Shown here: positions 22,596-33,659 of the stretch, in pieces
Position numbering within the stretch: the stretch's first letter is position 1
Layout of the letters: the number at the start of each line of letters is the position of its first letter
Assembly: GCF_036898095.1 (NCBI RefSeq)
Contig: NC_090729.1
Span: 74,493,519-74,557,518 of the forward strand
Length of the DNA: 64,000 nucleotides
Source of the DNA: Palaemon carinicauda
Lineage: Eukaryota > Arthropoda > Malacostraca > Decapoda > Palaemonidae
Direction: 5' to 3'
Made by a program: the position numbers and the translations under genes
Notes under the pieces: generated by a model
Databases searched by the model: none
Told to the model about the DNA's origin: nothing
What the model saw: only the letters and a program-made list of their open reading frames with translations

Positions 22596-23435
22596 GTACA
22601 GAAGTCGACTGTCTTCGCTCCATTACAGAAAACCCAAGACCTTCATCTCCTGATTTTCTCTCCTTAGCAGTTAAGAAAAGGTTTGGGATCTCGAAAGAAA
22701 GTATAGACTTCTTAGAGGAATATAAGTCTAAATCTAACAGAAGGCAATATGAGTCGTCTTGGAAGAAGTGGGTTGCTTTTTTCAAGGCAAGAAGACCAAA
22801 AGAGATCTCAACAGATTTCTGTTTGTCCTTCTTTATTCACCTTCATGGACAAGGTTTAGCAGCCAACACGATAACAACGTGTAAATCTGCCTTGACTAGT
22901 TCTTTGCTTTACGCCTTCCAAGTAGACTTATCCAATAAAATCTTTAACAAGATCCCAAGGCCTGTGCTAGACTTAGGCCTGCAGCTTCTCCAAAGCCCAT
23001 CGAATGGTCCTTGGATAAGGTCCTACACTTTGCCTCAACATTGGACAATGACTGCTCTCTGAAAGATTTGACTCAAAAAGTTATATTCTTGTTTGCTCTA
23101 GCCTCGGGGGCCAGAGATAGTGAAATAGTGGCCCTTTCTCGGGATGAGGGCCATATTCAGTTTACAGAAGTGTGAGAACTGAATCTCTTTCCTGACCCAG
23201 CGTTTCTCACCAAGAACGAGCTACCTACCAGGAGGTGGGGTCCCTGGAGAATCTGCCCTCTGAAGGAAGATATCTCGCTGTGTCCAGTATAATGTCTAAA
23301 GGTCTATCTTCGTAGAACTTCAGACTTCAGGGGAGGACAGCTCTTTAAAGGAGAAACATCGGGCTCAAACTTGTCCCTAAAACAACTAAGGGCGAAGATC
23401 ACCTACTACATTTGCAGAGCGGATCCTGACAGTAC
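22596..23435 (+). pseudogene. Tyrosine recombinase of copy D, 5' part, split by LINE
   Basis: The frame from within pol (22412-23062) gives EVDCLRSITENP, then a core-binding domain (KRFGISKESIDFLEEY, CLSFFIHLHGQGLAANTI). A frameshift follows at about 22965. The first catalytic Arg box reads GARDSEIVALS. Stops lie at about 23175 and 23290. The coding sequence is cut at ADPDST by the I-clade LINE; the rest (HDPRK box and Tyr) is at 40180-40368. The lesions besides the insertion show that the copy is old. Confidence 0.83.
23424..23435 (+). repeat. Target-site duplication, left copy (I-clade LINE)
   Basis: TCCTGACAGTAC, repeated at 40168-40179. The uninterrupted site is visible in copy F (minus strand, about 60140-60155), which reads GATCCTGACAGTACACC in sense. 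Confidence 0.93.
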
Positions 23436-23648
23436 CCCTCTTAATGAGAGAATGACTTGATGAAGTCATTGAAACTTGATGACGGGCAAGAGGGCTCTCG
23501 AACTTGGGGAAATTACTCCCCAAGTTCAAATCTAAATTTCTCTCCCTTTCCTCTATTCCTTCTGCTCAATATTTCTTCGACCTTCTCCTAATTTTATCAA
23601 ATTTCTTTTGTCTTGCTGTCCTAACTCTATGAGTAGTATTTCTCATAA

Positions 23649-23650
<2 letters not shown>

Positions 23651-23727
<77 letters not shown>

Positions 23728-23746
23728 GTATATATATGTAGATGTA

Positions 23747-23798
<52 letters not shown>

Positions 23799-23819
23799 GT
23801 ATATATATATGTAGATGTA

Positions 23820-23870
<51 letters not shown>
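23651..23870. repeat. TA microsatellite in the LINE 5' UTR
   Basis: Long TA runs (23651-23715, 23751-23795, 23823-23866) are separated by two copies of the word GTAGATGTATGCA. TTTA-type repeats follow to about 23915. The long Tyr-Ile frames here are repeat artefacts. Confidence 0.95.
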
Positions 23871-24409
23871 TTTATTTGTTCATTTATTTATTTATCTATT
23901 TATTTTTATTTTATTTAAATGGCGTGGATATTTCCACATTCGTTATTACTGCCTGCTTAGATGAATGGGAGAAGGGATCACGGTTGGGAGGTATTTGCAT
24001 TCAAAGCTATATATGAGAGTATTGTATGATCTCAGCCATCCCAAAGATGGTTTGGACCTTTTTGGCAGAACTACTCTCAAGGGTTGGGTCATCGGAATCC
24101 AGGGGGATCCAATACTTGAGGTGGGACTCTTGGCTTTTGGCTGGAAGCCCATCATTACAGATATGGGGAGGATGATTCCATATATCCTTGGTCTCAGTCC
24201 TAAGAGGCGGGTTTAGCTTACACCTGTGCCTCTATATCTGTTTTGATGCTATCCTTCAGGTAGGGTATGGAGTGGACCATCTGGGAAGTATACTCTCATT
24301 GTGCCGATAGTGGAGAATGCAAATTTCCTTTTCAACGTATGATACTTTCTTAAAATTCTCAAGCAGGTAAACCAACAAAACCAACAAAAAAAAAATCCCA
24401 CCCTTAACT

Positions 24410-26195
24410 ATGGATCCTTCAAATACTGACTCCCCATCCCCTGGATTTGCTGACTTCCTCCCGGCACTATTGACGACCTCTGATAATGTGATAAGGGAAA
24501 GTTATGGTGATGACCTCAGAACGGGAAAGGACCATTCTACTGATATTTCAAAATCGAGTAATTTGGGTAACACGAGGAAACTTCGAATCCTTCATGTTAC
24601 CCAAATTTCAATAGAGACAAATTATGATGATCTATGTAAAGCATTTGAATGCTATGGATGCATAAAAGAAATAAGGATGAAACTTGAAGCTGAAACATGG
24701 GATTCACGGATATCTTACAGTAGTTATGATGAAGTTTTCAGTGCAATAAGTAACTTGAATAATATTAAAATTAATAACTTGAATGTCGTGGCTGCTCTCT
24801 GCGATAAGGTACCAAAAGATTTGGATGTGTATAGGCCTGCCAATTGGTTGGAAAAAGACGCAGATATAGTTATGCCCTCCCAGAGAAATCTAAAACCACC
24901 GATGTGGCTTATAGCTGAATCAAAGGGGGTTACAGGGAATTATTTTAAAATATACAAATTGATTCAGAAAAAATTAGGAACTATTGCACCAGGCGATATA
25001 TCTCGTTTTGGAAAAAATAGTTTCCTTATCCATGCCAAATCCAGTACACAGTGTAATATTGTCCAATATGAAAAAAAGTAATGATGACATTAAGTTAGAT
25101 GTCAAACCTCGCCTAAATTTTAGCTACGGAAGGGGCGTAGTTTTTAACAGAGATCCATATGAATTTACAGAGGAGGAGATACTGGCCATGTGTCCATTAA
25201 ATGTATGGAAAGTTCACAAAGTCCCAAGTACATCAATGATAATCCTTACGTTCCAGGATGCTGATGTACCTTTTCATATTATTATTGAGAACGAAAAGAT
25301 TAAAGTAAGACCCTTCAAGCACAAGCCAATGCAATGCTTCAATTGTTTTAAATCTGGGCACCCGTCTAAAGTTTGCAAAAATGAGATGTGTGGTATTTGC
25401 TCCAAATCTTACCATGAAGAGTGTGCACTTGGAGCCAGGTGTTTAAATTGCAGCTTGAATCATAAATCCACAGACAGGAGCTGCGAGCTATATAAGTTGG
25501 AGGAAGCTGCCCTCAAAAAATCGAACTTAGAACAAATAAGTGTGACCCATGCCAAAAGATTGTTAAATAAATCAAATACATATGCTAAGGCATTAAAATC
25601 AAACCAACCTAGTACTGCCAATAGCTCAAAAAAATGTATACCATCTGATAAAATGTCAAATAACGAGGTAACCATATTACCTCCTGAGGCTTTACCACGG
25701 TGTATTAACACTAGGGCATTGCCAATTGCTGTACAGACTTCATCCCCCATTACAAAAAATAGTACAAACCTCTCTCAGGCCATTTCCTTGCCTGATCTGA
25801 TGGAGGTTTCACTTAAGACCAACTTACCTGATGCACCTGTAGTGGGAAAGGTGCAAAAACCTCGAATCCCACCATCTATTAATCGTAAAAAAATGAGTCC
25901 TCCATCTCTCTCTCCACCCTCCATTAGAAACGTTAAGGTTATGACATCAAATAAATTTGATGTTTTGTCTGTTGATGTTTCTAATGAACCAGAAGATAAA
26001 CTGAATAAATCAGAAATTCAAGTTGAGGTCCACCATCCACCTCAACAAATAGATCAAAAGGATACAAAGAAAAACACAAACGTAAAACCCAACATAACAA
26101 GACCACCTCTGAAGAAGCCTACAGGTAACAATGTTAGATTAAAAACTGCTAATGGGAAGACCTCGTCCAAGATGTCTTCAAGAAATAATCCATAG
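24410..26195 (+). pseudogene. LINE ORF1 (nucleic-acid-binding protein), one frameshift
   Basis: Starts at ATG 24410 (MDPSNTDSPSPGFADF) and reads to 25081. A run of seven A (about 25071-25077) then shifts the frame, and the protein continues to 26195, about 590 codons in total. The N-terminal part has an RRM-like segment (KLRILHVTQISIETNYDD). Three zinc-knuckle-like motifs follow in the second frame: CFNCFKSGHPSKVC, CGICSKSYHEEC and CLNCSLNHKSTDRSC. The C-terminal third is Lys, Ser and Pro-rich and low in complexity. It would bind the LINE RNA. The A7 shift may be a mutation or a sequencing error; a programmed shift cannot be excluded. Confidence 0.82.
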
Positions 26196-28130
26196 TTTTC
26201 TCCTCCATTTTTCAATGGAACTGTCAGGGTTTGAGGGCGAAATATGAAGAACTTAAGCTCCTAATTCATGAACATTCCCCCATAATTGTATGTCTGCAGG
26301 AAAGTATTCTTGATTCTAACACTCCTAGACCTCGAGAGTATGTTAGCTATAGAACACCATATAATCAACAAGCAGGGAGCCATGGCGGAAGTCTCATGTA
26401 CATTCGTCGAGATGTTCCCCAAATACCTATGTCTATACGTACAACCCTGCAGGCAGTGATTGTACAAATTGATATAGGGAGAAAATATACAATATGCTCT
26501 CTGTACTTACCTCCAAATGATAATATTTTATATGATGATTTAGCAGAGGTCATTCAACAACTCCCTCAACCTTTTCTCTTACTGGGAGATATGAATGGTA
26601 GACATCCTTTATGGGGTGATGTTTTGGCCAACACAAGGGGCAATATTATCTCATCAATTGTGGAGAATAAGGATGTGGAACTCCTTAATACAGGAGAGCC
26701 CACGCACTTCCATGTTCAGACAGGTACCTTGTCATGCATTGACCTTTCAATCGCAAGCTCTAACTGCCTTCTTGATTTTGATTGGAGGACATTAGATGAT
26801 TGGCATACTAGTGATCATGCACCAATCATTATAAACACCAACAAGGGTCCGCCTTTGCAAATATCGCCACGATGGAATCTAGACAAGGCAGACTGGGCTA
26901 AATTTTCTGAGCTAAGTGAAATTGAAGGGAGAGCAGAACAGTTTGAAAGTATTGATGATGCCATAGACCTACTGAATGGAACTCTCCATACAGCAGGAAT
27001 CAATTCAATTCCCAAAACCACAGGACTATTCAAAAGACGACCAGTCCCGTGGTGGTCCTCAGAATTAACAGCCTTGCACAGAGCCACCAGAAAATCCCTG
27101 ACTAGATTGCGTAGACGCCGTACGGATGAAAATTTGATATCATACAAAAAGTGTAGAGCACAGTTCCTTCGTGCCATGAAAGAAGCTAGACGCCAATCTT
27201 GGGTGGCTTTTGTTTCCTCCATTAATAGTAGAACACCAACATCTTCTGTATGGAGGAAAATAAAAAAGATTGCAGGCAAATTTACCCCGAACCCACCACC
27301 AGTGTTGAAAGTGAATGGTCAGTTTGTGACAGAAGGAAATGAAGTTAGCAATGCCCTGGCTGACCATTTTTTAAATGTATCGTGCAAGAGTGTAGCAGCT
27401 CCTGGTCACTAGTACAGGAGCATTGAAGAAAAGAAAATTTTAAATTTTGCAACAGGAAGGGAAGAATCGTATAATTCTTCCTTTACTAAAAGAGAACTTG
27501 ATTCCGCACTCGCTACGTGCAATGATACAGCCCCTGGACCCGATGGAATTCCATATGCAATGGTTAAACATGTACATTTCAATACAAAGTTATTTATTTT
27601 AAGTATTATTAATAGAATATGGCATGATCATAGTTACCCAAGTGTTTGGGAACTAGCCATTATTTTAGCCTTTTTAAAACCCGGTAATGACAAGTTTTTA
27701 GCAGCAAGCTATCAACCTATTGCATTGACTTCATGTTTATGTAAAATCATGGAGAAGATGGTCAATGCAAGGTTGATGTGGTACCTTGAAAAGAATGGTA
27801 TTTTATCACCGATTCAATGTGGATTCAGAAAAATGCACCCAACAACTGATGTGTTGATACGACTTGAGTCCTCTATTTGTGAAGCGTTTGCTTCCAAACA
27901 GAACCATGTGACAGTTTTTTTCGACCTTGTAAAGGCATATGATACCACACTGAGATATGGTATACTTAAAACAATTCATGAACTAGGATTAAAAGGAGAA
28001 CTACCACTATTCATTTCTTTCGCATAGAGTTTTTCAAGTGAGAGTGGGGAAACTCTATCAGAGAGTAAGTGTCAGGAAGAAGGAGTTCCTCAGGGGAGTG
28101 TGCTGAGTGTAACCCTGTTTGCACTAGCAA
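26195..28130 (+). pseudogene. LINE ORF2, endonuclease and N-terminal RT part
   Basis: Opens just after ORF1 with FQWNCQGLRAKYEELKLL, the usual start of an apurinic-type endonuclease. Catalytic motifs LLGDMNGRHPLWGD and SDHAPI are present, so the domain looks intact up to the stop at 27412 (APGH-stop). The RT continues in frame shortly after (DTAPGPDGIPYAMVKH, then VWELAIILAFLKPGND, FFDLVKAYDTT) with a stop at 28027 and a shifted frame to GVPQGSVLSVTLFALAIN, where the piggyBac element interrupts it. The protein nicks target DNA and primes reverse transcription in intact relatives. Confidence 0.85.
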
Positions 28131-28434
28131 TTAACCTGTTAAGCGTCCCCCCTGGTTCAGGTTGCCGCTAACGTAGCGTCACACTTTTTTTGCCCTGAGC
28201 GGTCATTTCACTAATGATAATTTTTCAAAGTTAATATCATTTCTTTATGCTTATAATTCGTATTTATAGTTAAAAGTAGGGATATTAATTAAATGGTAGA
28301 GTAAAAAAAACCATTAATACTACTATTATTTAATTTCAAATGGCTACATAATACTGAATATTCTAATGGGTTCTTTTTATCTTCAATCGTAAATCTTATG
28401 CCTGGATAAGCAACAAAAGCAAAGGGATAACTCT

Positions 28435-28435
<1 letters not shown>

Positions 28436-28493
<58 letters not shown>
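28436..28493 (+). repeat. CT microsatellite, left part
   Basis: C-run followed by (CT)n up to the LINE junction at 28494. It continues beyond the LINE at 37587-37665, so one CT array was split by the insertion. Confidence 0.95.
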
Positions 28494-28496
<3 letters not shown>

Positions 28497-30338
28497 GAGT
28501 TAGCGGCAAGCCGTAAGCAGTTTTACAAAAGCGAATATCTGAAAGCTAAAGGCAATGTCTCTGCTACTTGGAAAATAACAAAAAATATGCTATTTAATGG
28601 TCAACAAACAGATAAGAGCTCTATGCTATTGCCAGCAGTAACTGATGTACACTCTAAGGCTGAAAAATTCAATGATTTTTTCGCTGAGGTCGGGAAAAAA
28701 ACTTTCGAAAAAACCCAAGAGGAAATTAGGAAATATAATATCTCTACTGAAACAGTACGTAATATTCCAGTTAGAGAATTAGATAGTTTTAAGCCTACTC
28801 CTGTTGATTGTAATACTGTCATCTTAATTATAAAAAATCTTAAAAACACAAATGCTTTTGGATCTGACGGGATTAGCTTGCGTTTCATTAGGAATGGGTT
28901 ATATATTATTGCATTTTACCTTACAGTTATAATTAACACATCCATAGCCACTAAACAGTATCCGGAGTTATGGAAAAATCCCCACGTAATTCCTGTTTTT
29001 AAGAGTGGTGATATGGAAGACGTCTCCAATTATCGTCCTATATCTTTGCTACCGGTACTGTCAAAAGTTCTGGAAAAAATAATTGCTATTCAATTAACTG
29101 ATTTTTTAGAGACAAATGGTCTAATCTCACAAAGTCAACACGGCTTCAGGCCAAAATTATCAACTGAAACGGCTCTATTAAAGGTATCAGATAAGATTTA
29201 TAATAACATGGATAATAAGAAAATTTCACTACTCCTTTTACTTGACCTCTCAAAAGCCTTCGATAGCGTGAACCATAATATATTATTTGATAAATGTACA
29301 TCACTAAGTATAGATCCACTTTGGTTTATGAATTACCTACATAACAGATCCCAGTCAGTTAGAATGGGTCAAACTGTGTCTTCCCAAAAAACTGTAGAGT
29401 TTGGTGTGCCTCAGGGCTCTATTCTTGGCCCAATACTCTTTGCAATTTATGTCAATGATCTGGTCAAATCACTACCCGGCTGTTTTGTCATCCAATATGC
29501 CGACGACACCCAGATCTTAATTGAAGGAAATGTAAGTGAAATAGACGAACTAATTCATAGGGCAAAATGCATACTAAAGAAGGCCAAATACTACTTCTTA
29601 ACTAATGGTTTGCTTCTTAATGAGAAAAAAACACAATTAATTTTTATAGGTTCCCGACAATATATATCAGAAATTGGAGATAATGTACAAATAGATTTTA
29701 ATGGAAATATGATTAAACCCATGAAAGCTGTAAAAAATCTAGGGGTTTATTTTGACAGATATATGACGTTTGAAACGCATATAGATGAAATTTATAAGAA
29801 AGTGATGGGCACTTTAATTTATTTAAATAGAGTAAAAGACTCATTTGATTCCTCTACGCGTAAAATAGTTGTTCAGTCGCTGGCTATGAGTATAATCAAC
29901 TACTGTTTAAGAATTTGGGGAGTAACTGGCTCTACACAAATGAAAAGGGTTCAAAAACTTCAAAACTTTGCCGCCCGAGTGGTTGTTGGTAATGTTAAAA
30001 AACATGACCACATATCCCCTTACCTCAAAAAATTAGAATGGTTAAAGATAAAAGACAAATATACCATAGATGTCTGTAATTTGGTATTCAAAACAATACG
30101 TAAAATAACTCCTGAATGGTTATACGATTTTCCAACAGTACACGCAGTTAATGGGGTTTCTACTCGACAGCAGGAAAATCTATATGTAGAAAGGGCAAAA
30201 ACAGAGATAGGCTCCCGCCAGTTTAGAGTTCGAGGCCCAGCATTATACAATAAAGTACCTGGCGCAATTAAACAAAAATCCTCTCTCGCTGCTTTTAATG
30301 TAAACTTAAAGAAACTAATTTTAAATGGTCCCGATTAA
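28494..30338 (+). CDS. LINE ORF2 reverse transcriptase, 5'-truncated, open frame
   Basis: Open from the truncation point (KELAASRKQFYKSEY) to TAA at 30338; the first ATG is 28587, giving 583 codons. RT motifs in order: NAFGSDGISLRFI, NYRPISLLPVLSKVLEK, HGFRPKLSTETALL, LLLDLSKAFDSVNH (catalytic Asp), GVPQGSILGPILFAIYVNDL, IQYADDTQIL (catalytic Asp pair), LNEKKTQLIF and a C-terminal thumb region. The endonuclease domain is missing through 5' truncation, so the copy was dead on arrival although its RT frame has no stop. The absence of stops suggests a recent insertion. Confidence 0.85.
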
Positions 30339-30592
30339 TGTAAGAATGTTATGCTTAATTGCCTTATTAAAAGTGCTTTTGAAGGCACTACTGTACTTCT
30401 ATAGATGTTGGATTTAGTTTTAGATAATAATTATGGATAAGATGGCTTTTATTTACAAATTAAGATTTCCTTATAATCTAGTATGCATGTTTGAGTACTA
30501 TGTGTTATTTTAATACGATTTGTACATGACTTGTTTTTAACACAACTTATGTGGTCTATGACAATGTATTTCAATATTCGGCAAGAGTAAAA
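30339..30592 (+). other. LINE 3' UTR, left part
   Basis: AT-rich, non-coding. It continues at 37347-37586 after copy C. Confidence 0.8.
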
Positions 30593-30770
30593 TTTTCAAT
30601 ATTAAACTTACCCGATAATCATGTAGCTGTCAACTCCGTTGCCCGACAGAATTCTATGGAGGGATACGCCAGCTATCACAATACTAGAAGGGGGTGTACT
30701 TACCAGCGCCACCTGTGGCCAGGTACTCAAGTACTTCTTGTTGACACCTCCTCAATTATTCCTCTGTCGT
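30593..30770 (+). repeat. Left ITR of copy C
   Basis: Inverse of 37150-37346, about 175 bp with very few differences. A 204-bp leader follows before the gag ATG. Confidence 0.92.
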
Positions 30771-30974
30771 GCTTCCGGCAAGACGTTCTGGGATACGCTT
30801 ATGATCTTCGAGTTTGTTCACGGCTAATTGGTGAAGTATTCTCTCAGATTTCGGCTGTCGCATTACTGGAAACCTTCTTATATTAGCTAGATAGCTTTTA
30901 TATAGTCCTGATTAACGGTTAACGATCTTTTGCTTGATTTTGGAAACCCCTTTGGCTAACTCTTTGGATTCAAG

Positions 30975-33659
30975 ATGTGTGACATTTCGCAAGCCCCCTC
31001 CCATAGACGATGTAGGTCTTGCAATAGGCGTATTCCGAAGGCCTCGGTAGATCCTCACACCGCTTGTTCTGACTGTAGGGACAGGCCCTGTCAGTTAGAA
31101 AATCGATGTGAGGAATGCGCCGGGCTTTCGGAACTGGAATTTGTCCGTCTTTTAAAATATTCATCTAAGTTAGAGAGAGGTAGAGTTAGGAGGAGTTCTT
31201 CTCACTCTTCAATGTTTTCCTCACCTCATGATCCCCTTCCTTTTCCTACCCCTGTAGTGGCTACCCCCGAACCTACTGTTTGCCCTCCGCCTGATATGTC
31301 TGTTGTTTTGCGTGCTATTCAGGCCTTAGGCGATAAAGTAGAGTCAGTGGTAAGTGACCATAAGTCTCTGATGGCCGAAGTTAAGGAACTTAAGGTCAAG
31401 AGTGCAGTGGGTGGAGTTAGTGCCAGTGCTGTGACGAGTGCTAGTGTCAGTGCAGTGCCAAGTGCTAGTGTCAGTGCCAGTGTGGTGCGTGAGGATTCTT
31501 CTGTGCGAGCCAGTCGTCCTCCCAGTCCGGGACCTCTTGCAAGCTCCCATGCCCAGGGGAGAAGCAATGTCGAAGGGCATAAGGGTTCGGCAGGCCTTGT
31601 TAGGCGCACAGAAGTTTCCTCGGTGGTTGCGGGCGTGTCTTCCAAAGACCGTCACTCCCACCCGCAGACGATTGAGCCCGTCTTTTTCTCGTCCGCTGAT
31701 CATCTGTCAGGGAAGAAACGTTGGTCTCAGGTCTCGAGACCGCTTAAACGCAGAGTCCAGTCCGTGAGTGCTCAGCCAGGTTGCAGTCATTGGCTCAGCT
31801 CTGACTCGCCGCAGTCATCTGTCGACTGCACTCCGCCCAAGAGGAGTAAGGTTCTGCCACAACAGAGCTCGACTGTCGACTCTAAGTGGACTCTACTACA
31901 GTCCATGCAAGCACAGCTTTCGGACTTGATGCGTGAGTGTCGGGCTGAGAGCGTTGCTCCTCCGCCTCCGCCTACACTCCCTCCGCCTGCGCTCGCTCCG
32001 CCTGCGCTCGCTCCGCCTGCGCTCGCTCCGCCTGCGCTTGCTCCGCCTGATCGCAGTACCACCTGCCAGGCGTACGATGTTGAGCCACGGTCTGAGTTTG
32101 CTGTTCCCACTGGTGTTCAGCCTCCGCCTTCTTTAAGGCAACCTTTGCTATGGGATCAGGAGGATTATACCTCTCTTCCTCCGCCTCCCTTTGCTGCTCC
32201 ACCAGTGGTGCAACTCTTGGCTGAGGTACAACAACCTCTCCCGTCCATGAGTCAGTTTCCTCAGCTCTCGCTGCAGCGAGCTCAACCATCCACAAGGCAA
32301 GCTCCACTACACCTTGGCCTTGCGCCTCAGGAGCCTCAGCTTGCGAGACATTTACCTTGTTCTGCGCAGCCTCAACCTCATCACGCTCCGCTCTCACCAC
32401 AGGAACAGGAACTTGCTACTCCGCTTCCACCAACCGCTCAGCAAGCGCAATCCTTGGGTTCAACCGCTCATGCTAGGAGTCAGCCTCCTCCACCCATGCG
32501 CCTTCCTTCTGCTTCGTCTGCTATTCAGCCTTTGCAATCTGAGCCTCAGGTTCTCCCTCAACAGTTACTTGTAGAGGAAACCACTACTATTGTTCCTACT
32601 CGTTCTGACTCTGCTGTTCAGCATTCTTGTCCGATACCTTCGCTTCACTCTGGTGATGAGGCGTCTGATGATGAGGAGGCACACCTGGATCCCTCATCAG
32701 ATGTGGATGAATCCAAGCTTTCTCCACAGTCTATTGATTTTCGTAAGGTCTTGGCTCTACTTAGGGAGGTTTACCCAGACCACTTTGTCTCTGCTATTCC
32801 CCGCTCTCCGCCATCTGAGTTTTCGCTGGGCGTACAACAAGCTAAGTCCACCTATACTAAGCTAGTCCTAGTTAGGTCCTCTAAGAGGGCATTAAGGATC
32901 TTAGGGGAGTGGCTGCAGTCTAAGCAACACCTTGGCAAGACTTCTTTCATGTTCCCTCCAACGAAGCTCACTTCGAAAGCGAGCGTTTGGTATGCCACAG
33001 GAGAAGCACCAGGCTTGGGAGTACCTGCCTCTGCCCAGGCTGACTTCTCAAGTCTGGTAGACTCGCCTCGGAGAACTGCAATGAGGCGCTCTAAGGTTTG
33101 TTGGACCTTCTCAGACCTGGATCACTTGCTGAAAGGAATGTTTAGAGCATTTGAAATGTTCAACTTTCTAGACTGGTGCCTGGGGGCCCTCAGCAAGAAG
33201 ACCTCTCCTGCGGACAAAGATTCTGCCATGCTATTAATGTCCTGCATGGATAAGGCCATTAGGGATGGATCTGGTGAGCTTGCGTCGATGTTTGTATCAG
33301 GGGTTTTGAAGAAAAGGGAACAACTGTGTACCTTCCTTTCCGCCAGCATTACACCTTGCCAACGGTCACAACTCCTTTTTGCTCCGCTCTCGAAGTTCCT
33401 CTTCCCCGAAGAGCTGGTTAAGGACTTGTCTGCTGCCCTGATACAAAAGGATACACACGATCTTGTAGCCTCATCGGCTCGTAAGTCTAAGGTTGCTACC
33501 TCAGTCCCCAAGACTTATCGCTCCCCAGTGGCTGATACCCCTGCTACGAGGTTCATACCGCCCTTTCGTGGTAGAGCCCCCAGCCGAGGAAGCTCCCGTC
33601 CAGACTCTCACAGGAGCAAGTCTAGGAAAGGATCCAGGACATCTAAAGGAAAAAACTGA
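30975..33659 (+). CDS. Gag-like protein, DIRS copy C
   Basis: 894 codons from ATG 30975 to TGA. The N-terminus has a Cys/His cluster (C13, C16, H28, C31, C34, C39, C45, C48) that may bind zinc. A short helical stretch around residues 113-140 (VLRAIQALGDKVESVVSDH) could form a coiled coil. A long Pro/Gln/Ser-rich middle part follows with a four-fold APPAL repeat (about residues 336-357). The more ordered C-terminal part (about 580-850) contains IDFRKVLALLREVYPDHF and TKLVLVRSSKRALRILGEWL, and the tail is basic (FRGRAPSRGSSRPDSHRSKSRKG). It presumably assembles the ribonucleoprotein. The frame overlaps pol by 167 bp. Confidence 0.9.
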   Translation: MCDISQAPSHRRCRSCNRRIPKASVDPHTACSDCRDRPCQLENRCEECAGLSELEFVRLLKYSSKLERGRVRRSSSHSSMFSSPHDPLPFPTPVVATPEPTVCPPPDMSVVLRAIQALGDKVESVVSDHKSLMAEVKELKVKSAVGGVSASAVTSASVSAVPSASVSASVVREDSSVRASRPPSPGPLASSHAQGRSNVEGHKGSAGLVRRTEVSSVVAGVSSKDRHSHPQTIEPVFFSSADHLSGKKRWSQVSRPLKRRVQSVSAQPGCSHWLSSDSPQSSVDCTPPKRSKVLPQQSSTVDSKWTLLQSMQAQLSDLMRECRAESVAPPPPPTLPPPALAPPALAPPALAPPALAPPDRSTTCQAYDVEPRSEFAVPTGVQPPPSLRQPLLWDQEDYTSLPPPPFAAPPVVQLLAEVQQPLPSMSQFPQLSLQRAQPSTRQAPLHLGLAPQEPQLARHLPCSAQPQPHHAPLSPQEQELATPLPPTAQQAQSLGSTAHARSQPPPPMRLPSASSAIQPLQSEPQVLPQQLLVEETTTIVPTRSDSAVQHSCPIPSLHSGDEASDDEEAHLDPSSDVDESKLSPQSIDFRKVLALLREVYPDHFVSAIPRSPPSEFSLGVQQAKSTYTKLVLVRSSKRALRILGEWLQSKQHLGKTSFMFPPTKLTSKASVWYATGEAPGLGVPASAQADFSSLVDSPRRTAMRRSKVCWTFSDLDHLLKGMFRAFEMFNFLDWCLGALSKKTSPADKDSAMLLMSCMDKAIRDGSGELASMFVSGVLKKREQLCTFLSASITPCQRSQLLFAPLSKFLFPEELVKDLSAALIQKDTHDLVASSARKSKVATSVPKTYRSPVADTPATRFIPPFRGRAPSRGSSRPDSHRSKSRKGSRTSKGKN
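31984..32050 (+). repeat. 15-bp tandem repeat in gag
   Basis: CTCCGCCTGCGCTCG-type unit, four copies, encoding APPAL. Copy B (about 7632-7665) has a single copy, so the array has expanded in C without breaking the frame. Confidence 0.85.

Noticed and set aside
23566..24016. Tyr-Ile repeat proteins on both strands (also 9728-10335)
   Set aside because: Translations of TA microsatellites.
28289..28495. Arg-Glu repeat protein on the minus strand
   Set aside because: Translation of the CT microsatellite in the piggyBac-like element.
30639..30827. Conserved small ORFs in the alpha ITRs (also 4157-3945, 5813-6079, 13033-12839, 37259-37065)
   Set aside because: They recur because the ITR DNA recurs, in both orientations. 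They have no start context, and the frames end at ITR edges.
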